A stretch of 40,806 nt of DNA from Thermoactinomyces daqus. GTDB lineage: Bacteria; Bacillota; Bacilli; Thermoactinomycetales; Thermoactinomycetaceae. Position 1 is the first letter of the stretch. Every line of letters begins with the position of its first letter. Location: positions 1-40,806 of the forward strand of contig NZ_JPST01000007.1 of the NCBI RefSeq assembly GCF_000763315.1, in the 5' to 3' direction. The notes beneath the pieces were generated by a model. It made no database searches, had not been told where the DNA came from, and saw only the letters and a program-made list of their open reading frames with translations. Positions 33,648-40,806 of the stretch are shown here, piece after piece. The translations under genes were made by a program, and so were the position numbers.

Positions 33648-35696
33648 CTAATCAAAGCTTTTCGATTCAAGATTTTCTTCCTGCAGGTACTCGTAAAGTG
33701 CCCTTGTCTCCGGATTGCTCGAAAAGTCAGGGCGGTTGACCAACTCCTGGGCATCGGCACGGGCAATCTCCAGTACACGCAAATCCTCATTCAAATCGGC
33801 AATTTTAAACTCGGGCAGACCGCTTTGCTTCACCCCGAGAAAATCTCCCGGCCCCCTCATCTCCAAATCGCGCCGGGAAATTTCAAATCCGTCGGTTGTT
33901 TCCGTCATGATCCTCATCCGCTCAACACCCGTTTCCGATTTGGGATCGGCCACCAGCACGCAAGTCGCCGTACCGCCGCCCCGCCCGACCCGTCCGCGCA
34001 ACTGATGCAACTGCGCCAGTCCAAAGCGGTCCGCGTCATATATCACCATCACCGTGGCATTGGGGACGTTGACTCCCACTTCGACGACCGTGGTGGATAC
34101 GAGCACCTGAACCTCATTGGCGGCAAAATGGGCCATTACCTCTTCCTTTTCGGCAGAGGACATCCGTCCGTGCAGCAAACCGACACGAATCGGGGCCAGG
34201 GCCATTGTCAACTGACCATAAACCTCTTCGGCGTTTTGCAGATCCAGTTTCTCCGATTCCTCAATCAAAGGGCAGATAACATATGCCTGCCGGCCCTTCC
34301 GGCACTCTTTTTCGATAAAATTGACAATCCTGGGCCAAATCTCCTTTTTTACCCAATAGGTATCGACAGGCTGGCGCCCGGCAGGCATTTCGTCAATGGT
34401 GGAAACATCCATCTCTCCGTAGTACGTGATCGCCAGCGTACGCGGAATCGGCGTCGCCGTCATATGAAGAACATCCGGCACTTCCCCTTTTTCGCGAAGG
34501 GTAGCCCGCTGTTTGACACCAAAGCGGTGCTGTTCATCGGTGATCACCAGACCGAGATTGTGAAAGGTGACCCCTTTCTGAATCAAGGCATGCGTTCCGA
34601 CAGCGATATCAGCCAGGCCCATTTGGATCTGCCCCAAGGCATCCCGCCTTTCCCGGGCCGTCATCCTGCCTGTCAAAGCGACAATTTGCAAGCCCAGCGG
34701 GGAAAGCAGCTGCTTGAGCGAGGCAGCATGCTGATCTGCCAAAATCTCCGTCGGCACCATCAGTGCTCCCTGATAACCGCTGAGATAATTGGCGTAAAGG
34801 ACAATGGCTGCCACCACGGTTTTTCCGGAACCTACATCTCCCTGCAACAGGCGGTTCATCTGAGACGTGGAGCGCAGATCAGCCAAAATTTCCTGCACCA
34901 CCCGCCTTTGCGCGTTGGTCAGCGGAAAGGCCAGCCGGTCGATAAATTCCTCCACCTTTTCCTCGGCAAAGGAATGGGCGATTCCTGTGTTCTCCATCCG
35001 TGCCTGTTTCTTCAGCCACATCATCTTCAATTCATATAAAAAAAGTTCCTCATACACCATCCGGCGGCGCGCTTGCCGGCCTTCTTCCCTCCCTTTTGGA
35101 AAATGAAGGAAGTACATCGCCCGCGGCCTGGAAATCAGCTTGTAGCGCCGCCGCAATTCCTCAGGCAGGATCTCCTCAATCCGGTTTCCATAACGGATAA
35201 ACGCTTCATGAATCAGCTTGCGAAGCCCGTTCACTTTCACGGAACCGGTGACGGAATAAACCGGTTCGAGCCGGCCGACATGCTTTTCCTGTTCCGCTTG
35301 GGAGAGAAAGGTGCGATCAACCGTAATCTGCAACCGATGCCGATCCCATTTTCCTGATACAACGATGATTTGTCCCGGATTGATTTTTTCACGCAAATAA
35401 GCCTGATTAAACCAAATCAGGTTTACATGAATTCCGTTGACATCAATTTTGGCGGACATGCGCGATTTTTTCTTTCCATACCATCTCACGCTGGGCTGTC
35501 CGTAGACAATCCCCCGGACGGTAACCCGCTCATCCTGCTCCGCTCGCGTCAAATCACTGATACGGTAATCCTCGTAGCGGTATGGGTAGTACTCCAACAG
35601 GTCGGCGATGGATTCGATTCCGAGCTCGGACAGATTCTCTTTTCGCTGCTGACCGACACCGGGCAGGTTTTCCACTGGAATTTCCGTCAGTTTCAT
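33648..35696 (-). CDS. recG: ATP-dependent DNA helicase RecG
   Basis: RecG remodels stalled replication forks and branched DNA. The 682-residue protein has an N-terminal wedge OB-domain (about 60-150, VTVRGIVYGQPSVRWYGKKKS) and helicase motifs: Walker A GDVGSGKT, the DEQH box in VITDEQHRFG, TATPIPRTLA, then LLHGRMSSAEKEEVM, VSTTVVEVGVNVPNATVMVI and QLRGRVGRGG. The ATG lies six bases past the sdaAA stop, with GGAGCGGG within sdaAA as ribosome binding site. It ends at a strong terminator. Confidence 0.97.
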   Translation of the reverse strand: MKLTEIPVENLPGVGQQRKENLSELGIESIADLLEYYPYRYEDYRISDLTRAEQDERVTVRGIVYGQPSVRWYGKKKSRMSAKIDVNGIHVNLIWFNQAYLREKINPGQIIVVSGKWDRHRLQITVDRTFLSQAEQEKHVGRLEPVYSVTGSVKVNGLRKLIHEAFIRYGNRIEEILPEELRRRYKLISRPRAMYFLHFPKGREEGRQARRRMVYEELFLYELKMMWLKKQARMENTGIAHSFAEEKVEEFIDRLAFPLTNAQRRVVQEILADLRSTSQMNRLLQGDVGSGKTVVAAIVLYANYLSGYQGALMVPTEILADQHAASLKQLLSPLGLQIVALTGRMTARERRDALGQIQMGLADIAVGTHALIQKGVTFHNLGLVITDEQHRFGVKQRATLREKGEVPDVLHMTATPIPRTLAITYYGEMDVSTIDEMPAGRQPVDTYWVKKEIWPRIVNFIEKECRKGRQAYVICPLIEESEKLDLQNAEEVYGQLTMALAPIRVGLLHGRMSSAEKEEVMAHFAANEVQVLVSTTVVEVGVNVPNATVMVIYDADRFGLAQLHQLRGRVGRGGGTATCVLVADPKSETGVERMRIMTETTDGFEISRRDLEMRGPGDFLGVKQSGLPEFKIADLNEDLRVLEIARADAQELVNRPDFSSNPETRALYEYLQEENLESKSFD

Positions 35697-35702
35697 GATT
35701 GC

Positions 35703-36587
35703 TTATTTTCCCGCTCCAAAAATTTTTCGTTCCAGCTCCTGCCCTGTCGGGGTGGCAGCCAATCCGCCCAACGCCGTTTCTTTAAGCGCAACCGGCATCA
35801 TCTGCCCGATCTTGAACATCGCCCCGATCACCTCGTCGGTCGGAATGATGCTTTTCACTCCGGCCATGGCCATATCGGCTGCAACCATGGCAATCGCCGC
35901 CCCCATCGCATTTCGTTTGACACAAGGCGCTTCCACCAAGCCCGCCACCGGATCACAGACGAGTCCGAGCATGTTTTTCAAAGCAATCGCCACCGCTTCC
36001 CCTGACATCGTTGGCGTTCCGCCCGCCATCTCCACGACAGCTGCCGCTGCCATCGCCGTTGCCGAACCCACTTCGGCCTGGCAACCCCCGGCTGCACCGG
36101 CGATGCAAGCGTTATTGGCGATACAAAACCCGATCGCTCCCGCCGTAAACAAAGCGCGTACCTTTGTTTCCCGATCGGAGCCCAGTTTTTCGGCCGCGGT
36201 GGAAATCGCCCCCGGCAAAATGCCGCAAGCTCCGGCCGTCGGTGTTGCCACAATCGTCCCCATCGCTGCATTCACTTCGGAGACTGCCGTCGCTCTTGAA
36301 ACCGCATTCAGAATGGTCGAACCCGATAACAGAACGGGTGCGTTTTCTTTATATTCGTTGATTTTACGGGCATCGCCGCCGGTCAATCCGCTATGTGAGC
36401 GAATCTCTTCGGTCAACCCCCGTTCGATTGCCTGTTCCATTACGGTCAGGTTGTGTTCCATCCCCGCAAAGATCTCTTCCCGCGGACGGTTCATCACTTC
36501 GATTTCGTGCAAAATCATGACTTCGGATATTTTGAGTCCTTCCTTTTCTGCTATTTCCACTAATTCAGCTACTGTGCGAAATTTCAT
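35703..36587 (-). CDS. sdaAA: L-serine dehydratase, alpha subunit
   Basis: With SdaAB this forms the oxygen-sensitive [4Fe-4S] enzyme that converts L-serine to pyruvate and ammonia. The 294-residue alpha chain has the cluster cysteines in AGACGILPG, IANNACIAGAAGGCQ and LVCDPVAG, and the substrate loop SHSGLTGGDA near residue 65. It lies 69 bases after sdaAB with a hairpin in the gap, which may give less alpha than beta. It is followed at once by recG, the order known from Bacillus. Confidence 0.96.
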   Translation of the reverse strand: MKFRTVAELVEIAEKEGLKISEVMILHEIEVMNRPREEIFAGMEHNLTVMEQAIERGLTEEIRSHSGLTGGDARKINEYKENAPVLLSGSTILNAVSRATAVSEVNAAMGTIVATPTAGACGILPGAISTAAEKLGSDRETKVRALFTAGAIGFCIANNACIAGAAGGCQAEVGSATAMAAAAVVEMAGGTPTMSGEAVAIALKNMLGLVCDPVAGLVEAPCVKRNAMGAAIAMVAADMAMAGVKSIIPTDEVIGAMFKIGQMMPVALKETALGGLAATPTGQELERKIFGAGK

Positions 36588-36611
36588 TTTTCCCGACCCC
36601 TTTTCCCACAG

Positions 36612-36644
36612 AAAACCGCCGGTCCTTCCTGAGGCGGCGGTTTT
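36612..36644. terminator. Hairpin between sdaAB and sdaAA
   Basis: The perfect stem AAAACCGCC / GGCGGTTTT has a 15-base loop. On the minus strand the T run is only four long before CTG, so it is probably an attenuating rather than full terminator within the operon. Confidence 0.55.
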
Positions 36645-36656
36645 TATTCCATCATA

Positions 36657-37313
36657 TTATAAGATCATTACAGCATGAATCCCAGGCAAATTGCCAATTT
36701 TATGTTGCACTTCCATTTCCACCGGCTGATCGGTCTCAATGGACATCAAAGCTTGTGACCCTTTCTCTTTGCGTGACACTTGCATAAACGCAATATTAAT
36801 CTCGTGTTCGGCCAACACACTTGCAACTTTGGCCACCGCACCATACTGATCCTGGTGCAATACCAGCAAAACCGGATCATTGCCGGACAAGCTCAGTTGA
36901 AAACCGTTCAGCTCGACGATTTCCATTTTTCCGCCACCGATGGAAATCCCGACCACTTCAACGCTTCCCTGCTCATCTTCCAGATAGATTCGAGCAGTAT
37001 TGGGATGATCCGGCACTTCATCCGATTCGACAAAGGTGATCTCGATTCCCTCTTCTTTCGCGATCTCAAGGGCGTTCACAATCCGCTTATCGAATGTATC
37101 AAAATCGAGCAAACCGCCGGCAATGGCCACATCCGTACCATGGCCGCGATACGTTTGGGCGAATGATCCGTACAAGGTGATAACGGAGCGCTTCGGCTTG
37201 CGGCCAAAAATGGTTCTCGCCGCCCGCCCGATCCGGGCCGCTCCCGCCGTATGCGAACTTGAAGGCCCGATCATCACCGGACCGATAATATCAAATACGG
37301 TACGATATTTCAT
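36657..37313 (-). CDS. sdaAB: L-serine dehydratase, beta subunit
   Basis: This is the beta chain of the iron-sulfur serine dehydratase. The 218-residue protein starts MKYRTVFDIIGPVMIGPSSSHTAGAARIG, the substrate-binding signature of the family. It has YGSFAQTYRGHGTD and a C-terminal ACT domain (about 145-218) with LLVLHQDQYGAVAKVASVLAEHEINIAF, where serine may bind. The ATG (37311-37313) has only a modest GGGATG upstream. It lies 35 bases after fakB in the same direction. Confidence 0.95.
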   Translation of the reverse strand: MKYRTVFDIIGPVMIGPSSSHTAGAARIGRAARTIFGRKPKRSVITLYGSFAQTYRGHGTDVAIAGGLLDFDTFDKRIVNALEIAKEEGIEITFVESDEVPDHPNTARIYLEDEQGSVEVVGISIGGGKMEIVELNGFQLSLSGNDPVLLVLHQDQYGAVAKVASVLAEHEINIAFMQVSRKEKGSQALMSIETDQPVEMEVQHKIGNLPGIHAVMIL

Positions 37314-37348
37314 ATGACATCCCAACCTTTTGCGACAACGTTCCCAGA

Positions 37349-38218
37349 TTAAAGCTGCTCCAGCGGCACCAACAGGCATCCGACTGTCCCCGGACCCGCG
37401 TGGGTTCCAACCGCCGGTCCGATGTCAACCACAATCTCTTCTCTTACATCATACATCATTTTTACCTTGTTCAGCCAGGTCTTGGCATCTTCTTCCTGAT
37501 CCGCATGCAGAATCGCCGCATAGACCGGGCCGACCGGAACTTTCTGCTGCAAAAGTTCAAACACTTTGCTGAAGGCCTTGTTTTTGCCGCGCGCCTTGTC
37601 AATCGCCGTTACCTCACCATCTTCGCTGATGGAGATGATCGGCTTGATACTGAGAAGCGAACCGACCAGCGCGGCCGCTTTCCCGATCCGGCCGCCCTTC
37701 TGCAAGTATTCAAGCGTATCGACCAGCGCCACCAGGCCCTGCTTTTCGCGAACCCGATCTGCCAGCTGCACCAGTTCATCCAGTGTTTTTCCCTCTTTTG
37801 CGGCCCGGGCGACCAGCACGACAATCACCCCGAGAGCATAGGCAACCGATTTGGAGTCATATACCATAATCTCCGCATCGGGATACTCTTCCTGGACTAT
37901 CGCTTTGGCCAGCATGCAGGATTGGTAAGTGCCGCTCATTTTCGAAGAAATATGAAGGGAAAAGATTTGCTTTGCCCCGCTTTGAATCGCTTTGCGATAA
38001 AACTCGGCAATCTCCAGCGGCGAAGGTTGGGAAGTGGTTGGCAACTCGGTAATCTCTCTCATTTTTTGATAAAATTGCGACGGAAACAAATCAACCCCGT
38101 CCAAATAAGATTGCCCCGCCAGATGAACTTTGATCGGGACAACGGAAATGTCCAAGGCTTCCGCCAGATCTTTGGGAATATCGGCAGTACTGTCGGTTAT
38201 GATTTTCACCTGCCCCAT
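37349..38218 (-). CDS. fakB: DegV family fatty-acid-binding protein (FakB type)
   Basis: FakB proteins bind a free fatty acid and present it to the kinase FakA, yielding acyl-phosphate. The 289-residue DegV-fold protein has TDSTADIP (7-14), the TSQPSPLEI motif that contacts the carboxylate near residue 60, LHISSKMSGTYQSC, the LEYLQKGGRIG motif and a late GPAVGTHAGPG. The ATG at 38216-38218 follows AAAGGAGGG. Adjacency to fakA supports the FakB role rather than another DegV function. Chain preference cannot be read by eye. Confidence 0.9.
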   Translation of the reverse strand: MGQVKIITDSTADIPKDLAEALDISVVPIKVHLAGQSYLDGVDLFPSQFYQKMREITELPTTSQPSPLEIAEFYRKAIQSGAKQIFSLHISSKMSGTYQSCMLAKAIVQEEYPDAEIMVYDSKSVAYALGVIVVLVARAAKEGKTLDELVQLADRVREKQGLVALVDTLEYLQKGGRIGKAAALVGSLLSIKPIISISEDGEVTAIDKARGKNKAFSKVFELLQQKVPVGPVYAAILHADQEEDAKTWLNKVKMMYDVREEIVVDIGPAVGTHAGPGTVGCLLVPLEQL

Positions 38219-38235
38219 CAAACACCCTCCTTTCT

Positions 38236-39924
38236 TTACTCAACGGCAAACAGGTAATAATAAACCGGTTGTCCTCCCTGATGCACTTCAAATTCGATCT
38301 CGGGATAGATTTGCGAAAGTGACTCAACCAGTGCATGCGCCTGTTCTTCGGTCACATCCCGGCCGTAGATCACTGTCACCACATCCGCTTCCTCGCCGAT
38401 CATTTTTTGCAGCAGGGCTTTGGCCGTTTGCACCATGTCCTGGCCGACGATTTCGATTTTGCCCTCTTGAATGCCGAGGAAATCCCCTTTCCTGATTTCC
38501 TGCCCATCCACTTGTGAATCGCGGATCGCATAAGTGAGTTCCCCCGAGCGCACCGCCCCAGAAGCCGTCGTCATGTTCTGCTCGTTCTCCTCGTGGCTTC
38601 GCTCCGCACTGAAAGCGAGCAGTGCAGCCAAGCCTTGCGGGATGCTGCGGGTAGCGATCACCGTGACGGGTGTATCAACAATTTGGCTCACCTGCTTTGC
38701 CGTCAAAACGATATTCTTATTATTCGGCAAGATCACAATATTTTCAGCTTCAATTTTTCTCACTGCATCGACCAGTTCTTCCGTACTCGGGTTCATCGTC
38801 TGGCCGCCTTCCACCACCTGATCGACGCCCAATGAACGGAAAATGTCGACAATTCCTTTTCCGGCCGCCACTGCCACAATGCCGTACTTTTTCTTTTCCG
38901 CCTTCTGCTCCCCACCGGTCTGCACAGGGGTGGAGGCAGCGCTTTTTCCTTCCGTCACGCTGGCGTATTGTTCGCGCATGTTGTCGATCTTGATGCGGAT
39001 CAAATCGCCGAATTTCATGGCAAAATTGAGTGCATCCCCCGGGTATTCGGCATGGATATGTACTTTAACCAATTCATCATCAGCTACGACCAACAGCGAA
39101 TCCCCGAATTGCTCCATGCTTTTGCGGAATTTGGCTTCATCAAACGCTTCGGTTTTGCGTCGCGTCGTTTTCAAATTGATAATAAATTCGGTGCAATACC
39201 CGTGTTCGATTTGCGAAGCATCCATTTTCGACTGGGCGTTATCGTGAGCAAGGGAAGCGAGCGATTCCGTGTCGAGTTTCGCTTGCGGAGCATCGGGGGC
39301 AATCTCTTCACCCTTCAAGGCAGCCAGCATTCCCTCATAGATATAAACCAGGCCTTGTCCTCCGGCATCCACTACTCCCGTCTGCTTCAAAACGGGGAGC
39401 ATTTCCGGGGTGCGGGCAAGCGTCCGCCGTGCTTCATTCAACACCGTCTCCATGATCACAGCGGTGTCTTCCGTCGTCCACGCTTTTTTCATACCGGCGT
39501 CAGCCGCTTCGCGCGCCACTGTCAAAACTGTGCCCTCCACCGGTTTGATCACTGCCTTGTACGCAGTTTCAACTCCCCGCTGAAAGGCATCAGCCAATTG
39601 ATGAGCGTTGATCTCCTTTTTATCGGAAACAGCCTTGGCAAATCCGCGAAACAGCTGGGACAAAATCACACCGGAATTACCGCGTGCACCCATCAGCAAT
39701 CCTTTTGAAAGCGCCTCCGCCAGTTTTCCCACCGTGCCGGATGCCGCCTGTTTTTCCATCTCTTTCACACCGGATGCCAGCGTCAAATTCATATTGGTTC
39801 CGGTATCCCCGTCCGGTACGGGAAAAACGTTCAAAGCATTGACCGATTCCACGTGTTTATTCAGATTCCCGGCACCGGAACGCATCATTTGTAAAAACAG
39901 AGCTGCATGGATTTGCTGTGTCAA
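38236..39924 (-). CDS. fakA: Fatty acid kinase FakA (YloV, DhaL-domain kinase)
   Basis: FakA phosphorylates FakB-bound fatty acids. The 562-residue protein has an N-terminal DhaL nucleotide domain (about 1-200) with the magnesium-binding aspartates in VPDGDTGTNMNLTL (Asp38, Asp40) and MGARGNSGVILSQLFRG. The middle domain has GYCTEFIINL. The C-terminal DegV-like domain has TEELVDAVRKIEAENIVILPNNKNI. The start is TTG at 39922-39924, with AAGGAGG upstream. It lies 12 bases after yloU and 17 before fakB. A linker rich in K, E and A around residues 330-350 separates middle and C-terminal parts. Confidence 0.93.
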   Translation of the reverse strand: MTQQIHAALFLQMMRSGAGNLNKHVESVNALNVFPVPDGDTGTNMNLTLASGVKEMEKQAASGTVGKLAEALSKGLLMGARGNSGVILSQLFRGFAKAVSDKKEINAHQLADAFQRGVETAYKAVIKPVEGTVLTVAREAADAGMKKAWTTEDTAVIMETVLNEARRTLARTPEMLPVLKQTGVVDAGGQGLVYIYEGMLAALKGEEIAPDAPQAKLDTESLASLAHDNAQSKMDASQIEHGYCTEFIINLKTTRRKTEAFDEAKFRKSMEQFGDSLLVVADDELVKVHIHAEYPGDALNFAMKFGDLIRIKIDNMREQYASVTEGKSAASTPVQTGGEQKAEKKKYGIVAVAAGKGIVDIFRSLGVDQVVEGGQTMNPSTEELVDAVRKIEAENIVILPNNKNIVLTAKQVSQIVDTPVTVIATRSIPQGLAALLAFSAERSHEENEQNMTTASGAVRSGELTYAIRDSQVDGQEIRKGDFLGIQEGKIEIVGQDMVQTAKALLQKMIGEEADVVTVIYGRDVTEEQAHALVESLSQIYPEIEFEVHQGGQPVYYYLFAVE

Positions 39925-39936
39925 CAGTGTTCCTCC

Positions 39937-40302
39937 TTACTCTTCATTGACCAGGCGAACTCCCTGCACATAGATGTTCACCTGACTTACTTTCAATCCG
40001 ATCATCTGATCCAGCGTATACTTCACCTTGGATTGCACATTGTGTGCCACTTCGGAAATTTTGGTTCCATAGCCCACGATGATGTACAGATCGATCACGA
40101 CTTCTCCGCTCTCCGTGCGCACTTCGATCCCTTTGCTTAAATTCTCCCTGCCCAAAAGTTCCGTAATTCCGTCTTTTAACTGGCTGCGCGAAGCCATCCC
40201 AACCAAGCCGTAGCAGTCCATGGCCGCAATTCCGGCAACCGTTGCAATCACTTCATTGGCCACTTGGATTTGACCGAGTTCCGTCGAAACTTCCAAGCTC
40301 AT
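39937..40302 (-). CDS. yloU: Asp23/Gls24 family envelope stress protein YloU
   Basis: This is a 121-residue Asp23/Gls24-family protein of unsettled biochemical role, often membrane-associated and linked to envelope stress. VANEVIATVAGIAAMDCYGLVGMASRS opens the domain, followed by VVIDLYIIVGYGTKISEVAHNVQSKVKY and a closing VNIYVQGV strand. The ATG at 40300-40302 is set by GGGAGG nine bases upstream; the frame further up has no such site. It is always next to yloV (fakA) in Bacilli, suggesting a shared job near the membrane. Confidence 0.94.
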   Translation of the reverse strand: MSLEVSTELGQIQVANEVIATVAGIAAMDCYGLVGMASRSQLKDGITELLGRENLSKGIEVRTESGEVVIDLYIIVGYGTKISEVAHNVQSKVKYTLDQMIGLKVSQVNIYVQGVRLVNEE

Positions 40303-40411
40303 TCCAATTCCTCCCAGATGAGGTTTTCCATGCTTTGCTAGGACAATTGTACAATAATACCTAAATGAATAAAAGCTTAACAACATTCATCATACTGGAC
40401 TCGCTCTCTCC

Positions 40412-40440
40412 TTGCAAGTAAAGTTCAGGTATGCTAAAAT
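40412..40440 (+). promoter_or_regulatory. Sigma-A promoter of rpmB
   Basis: TTGCAA (40412-40417) and TAAAAT (40435-40440) are separated by exactly 17 bases. The leader of about 115 bases before rpmB contains short pairing segments but no clear terminator, so autoregulation cannot be judged. Confidence 0.7.
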
Positions 40441-40564
40441 GTGCTGGTGTTTAGTCCTTATTCCGTTACCGTAAAGAGAAGAGTCCTCTCTTGCCTGAAA
40501 TGTACCCTGACGGAAGATACTTTCGGCAGGGGATGATGGTATGGAACGAAGAGGAGGTGTAAGA

Positions 40565-40753
40565 ATGGCTCGTCGTTGCTTTATCACTGGAAAACAAGGC
40601 CACACCGGAAACAAGGTAAGCCACTCCAACCGCAAAACGAGAAAAAAATGGGGTGCCAACGTACAAAAAGTGCGCATTCTCGTTGACGGCAAACCGAAAC
40701 GCGTATATGTGAGCACTCGTGCCCTCAAATCCGGTAAAGTGACTCGCGTATAA
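40565..40753 (+). CDS. rpmB: 50S ribosomal protein L28
   Basis: L28 is a small 50S protein needed in late assembly. The 62-residue protein reads [32 protein letters not shown] and [24 protein letters not shown], which is the family pattern. It keeps Cys5 but lacks the other three cysteines of the zinc form. GAGGAGGTG five bases before the ATG sets the start. It is divergent from yloU, as in B. subtilis. Confidence 0.96.
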   Translation: MARRCFITGKQGHTGNKVSHSNRKTRKKWGANVQKVRILVDGKPKRVYVSTRALKSGKVTRV

Positions 40754-40757
40754 CCGA

Positions 40758-40793
40758 AAAAGAAAAAAGCACCGATTGGGGTGCTTTGAGATT
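40758..40793 (-). terminator. Terminator for a minus-strand gene beyond the right edge
   Basis: The stem AAAGCACC / GGTGCTTT has a 6-base loop. On the minus strand it is followed by TTTCTTTTT. On the plus strand, the rpmB side, the tail is GAGATTG. It therefore mainly serves a convergent gene outside the window, which in B. subtilis would be spoVM. It may also stop rpmB. Confidence 0.7.
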
Positions 40794-40806
40794 GATGACA
40801 AACCCC

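Noticed and set aside
33528-35039. A 503-codon plus-strand open frame opposite recG
   Set aside because: It lies wholly antisense to the lipoprotein end and recG, has no ribosome binding site or family pattern, and mirrors recG codon bias.
35695-36678. A 327-codon plus-strand frame opposite sdaAA
   Set aside because: It is a shadow of sdaAA in low-complexity Ala/Pro/Ser reading and has no start signal.

Overview
The window comes from a spore-forming member of the Bacilli. The evidence is the conserved gene order (rpmB, yloU/yloV, sdaAB/sdaAA, recG, fapR, plsX, fab genes, rnc, smc, ftsY, ylxM, ffh, rpsP, rimM, trmD, rplS, rbgA, rnhB), a FapR-type lipid regulator, sporulation-type genes (ylbJ, a candidate coat protein with a sigma-K-like promoter) and strong AGGAGG ribosome binding sites. 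A Thermoactinomycetaceae- or Paenibacillus-like relative is plausible from the order rplS-lepB-rbgA-rnhB-yraN-comM and from frequent TTG/GTG starts. That placement is inference only.

Layout from left to right. Bases 1-1650 are an accessory edge: a frameshift-broken, secreted, glycine-rich membrane protein resembling a polymorphic-toxin carrier, the tail of an upstream gene, and a possible mobile-element remnant. Bases 1651-3176 hold comM (yifB), broken by two frameshifts. ilvA (+) and hsp20 (-) sit between comM and yraN. Bases 5480-12321 carry the translation and secretion cluster (yraN, rnhB, rbgA, a frameshifted lepB, rplS, trmD, rimM, khpA, rpsP, ffh, ylxM). Bases 12499-18164 carry ftsY, smc, csaA and a small membrane protein. 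Bases 18393-25045 are the fatty-acid operon fapR-plsX-fabH-fabD-fabG-acpP-fabF ending in rnc, led by a textbook FapR operator. Bases 25189-30335 hold rpmF, yceD, the sepM-type protease, a patatin-like hydrolase, ylbJ, coaD and rsmD. Bases 30345-33565 are a less conserved stretch: a short plus-strand unit with a ribosome binding site and terminator, a spore-coat-like protein, an unrecognised protein, a secreted permuted papain-fold hydrolase and a lipoprotein. Bases 33648-40753 return to conserved genes: recG, serine dehydratase (sdaAA/sdaAB), the fatty acid kinase pair fakB/fakA, yloU and rpmB.

The genes link up functionally. FapR governs de novo fatty acid synthesis and PlsX. The FakA/FakB pair at the right can make acyl-phosphate from free fatty acids, the same metabolite PlsX makes from acyl-ACP, so both entries to phospholipid synthesis lie within about 16 kb. 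Ffh, YlxM, FtsY and signal peptidase are the protein export path. RbgA, RimM, TrmD, RnhB, L19, S16, L28 and L32 serve the ribosome and tRNA.

Six apparent frameshifts are visible: three in the left-edge gene, two in comM and one in lepB. The long essential genes beside them (smc, ffh, ftsY, recG) are intact. Either dispensable genes are decaying or the sequence carries indel errors; reads would decide. No tRNA, rRNA, CRISPR array or intact transposase was seen.
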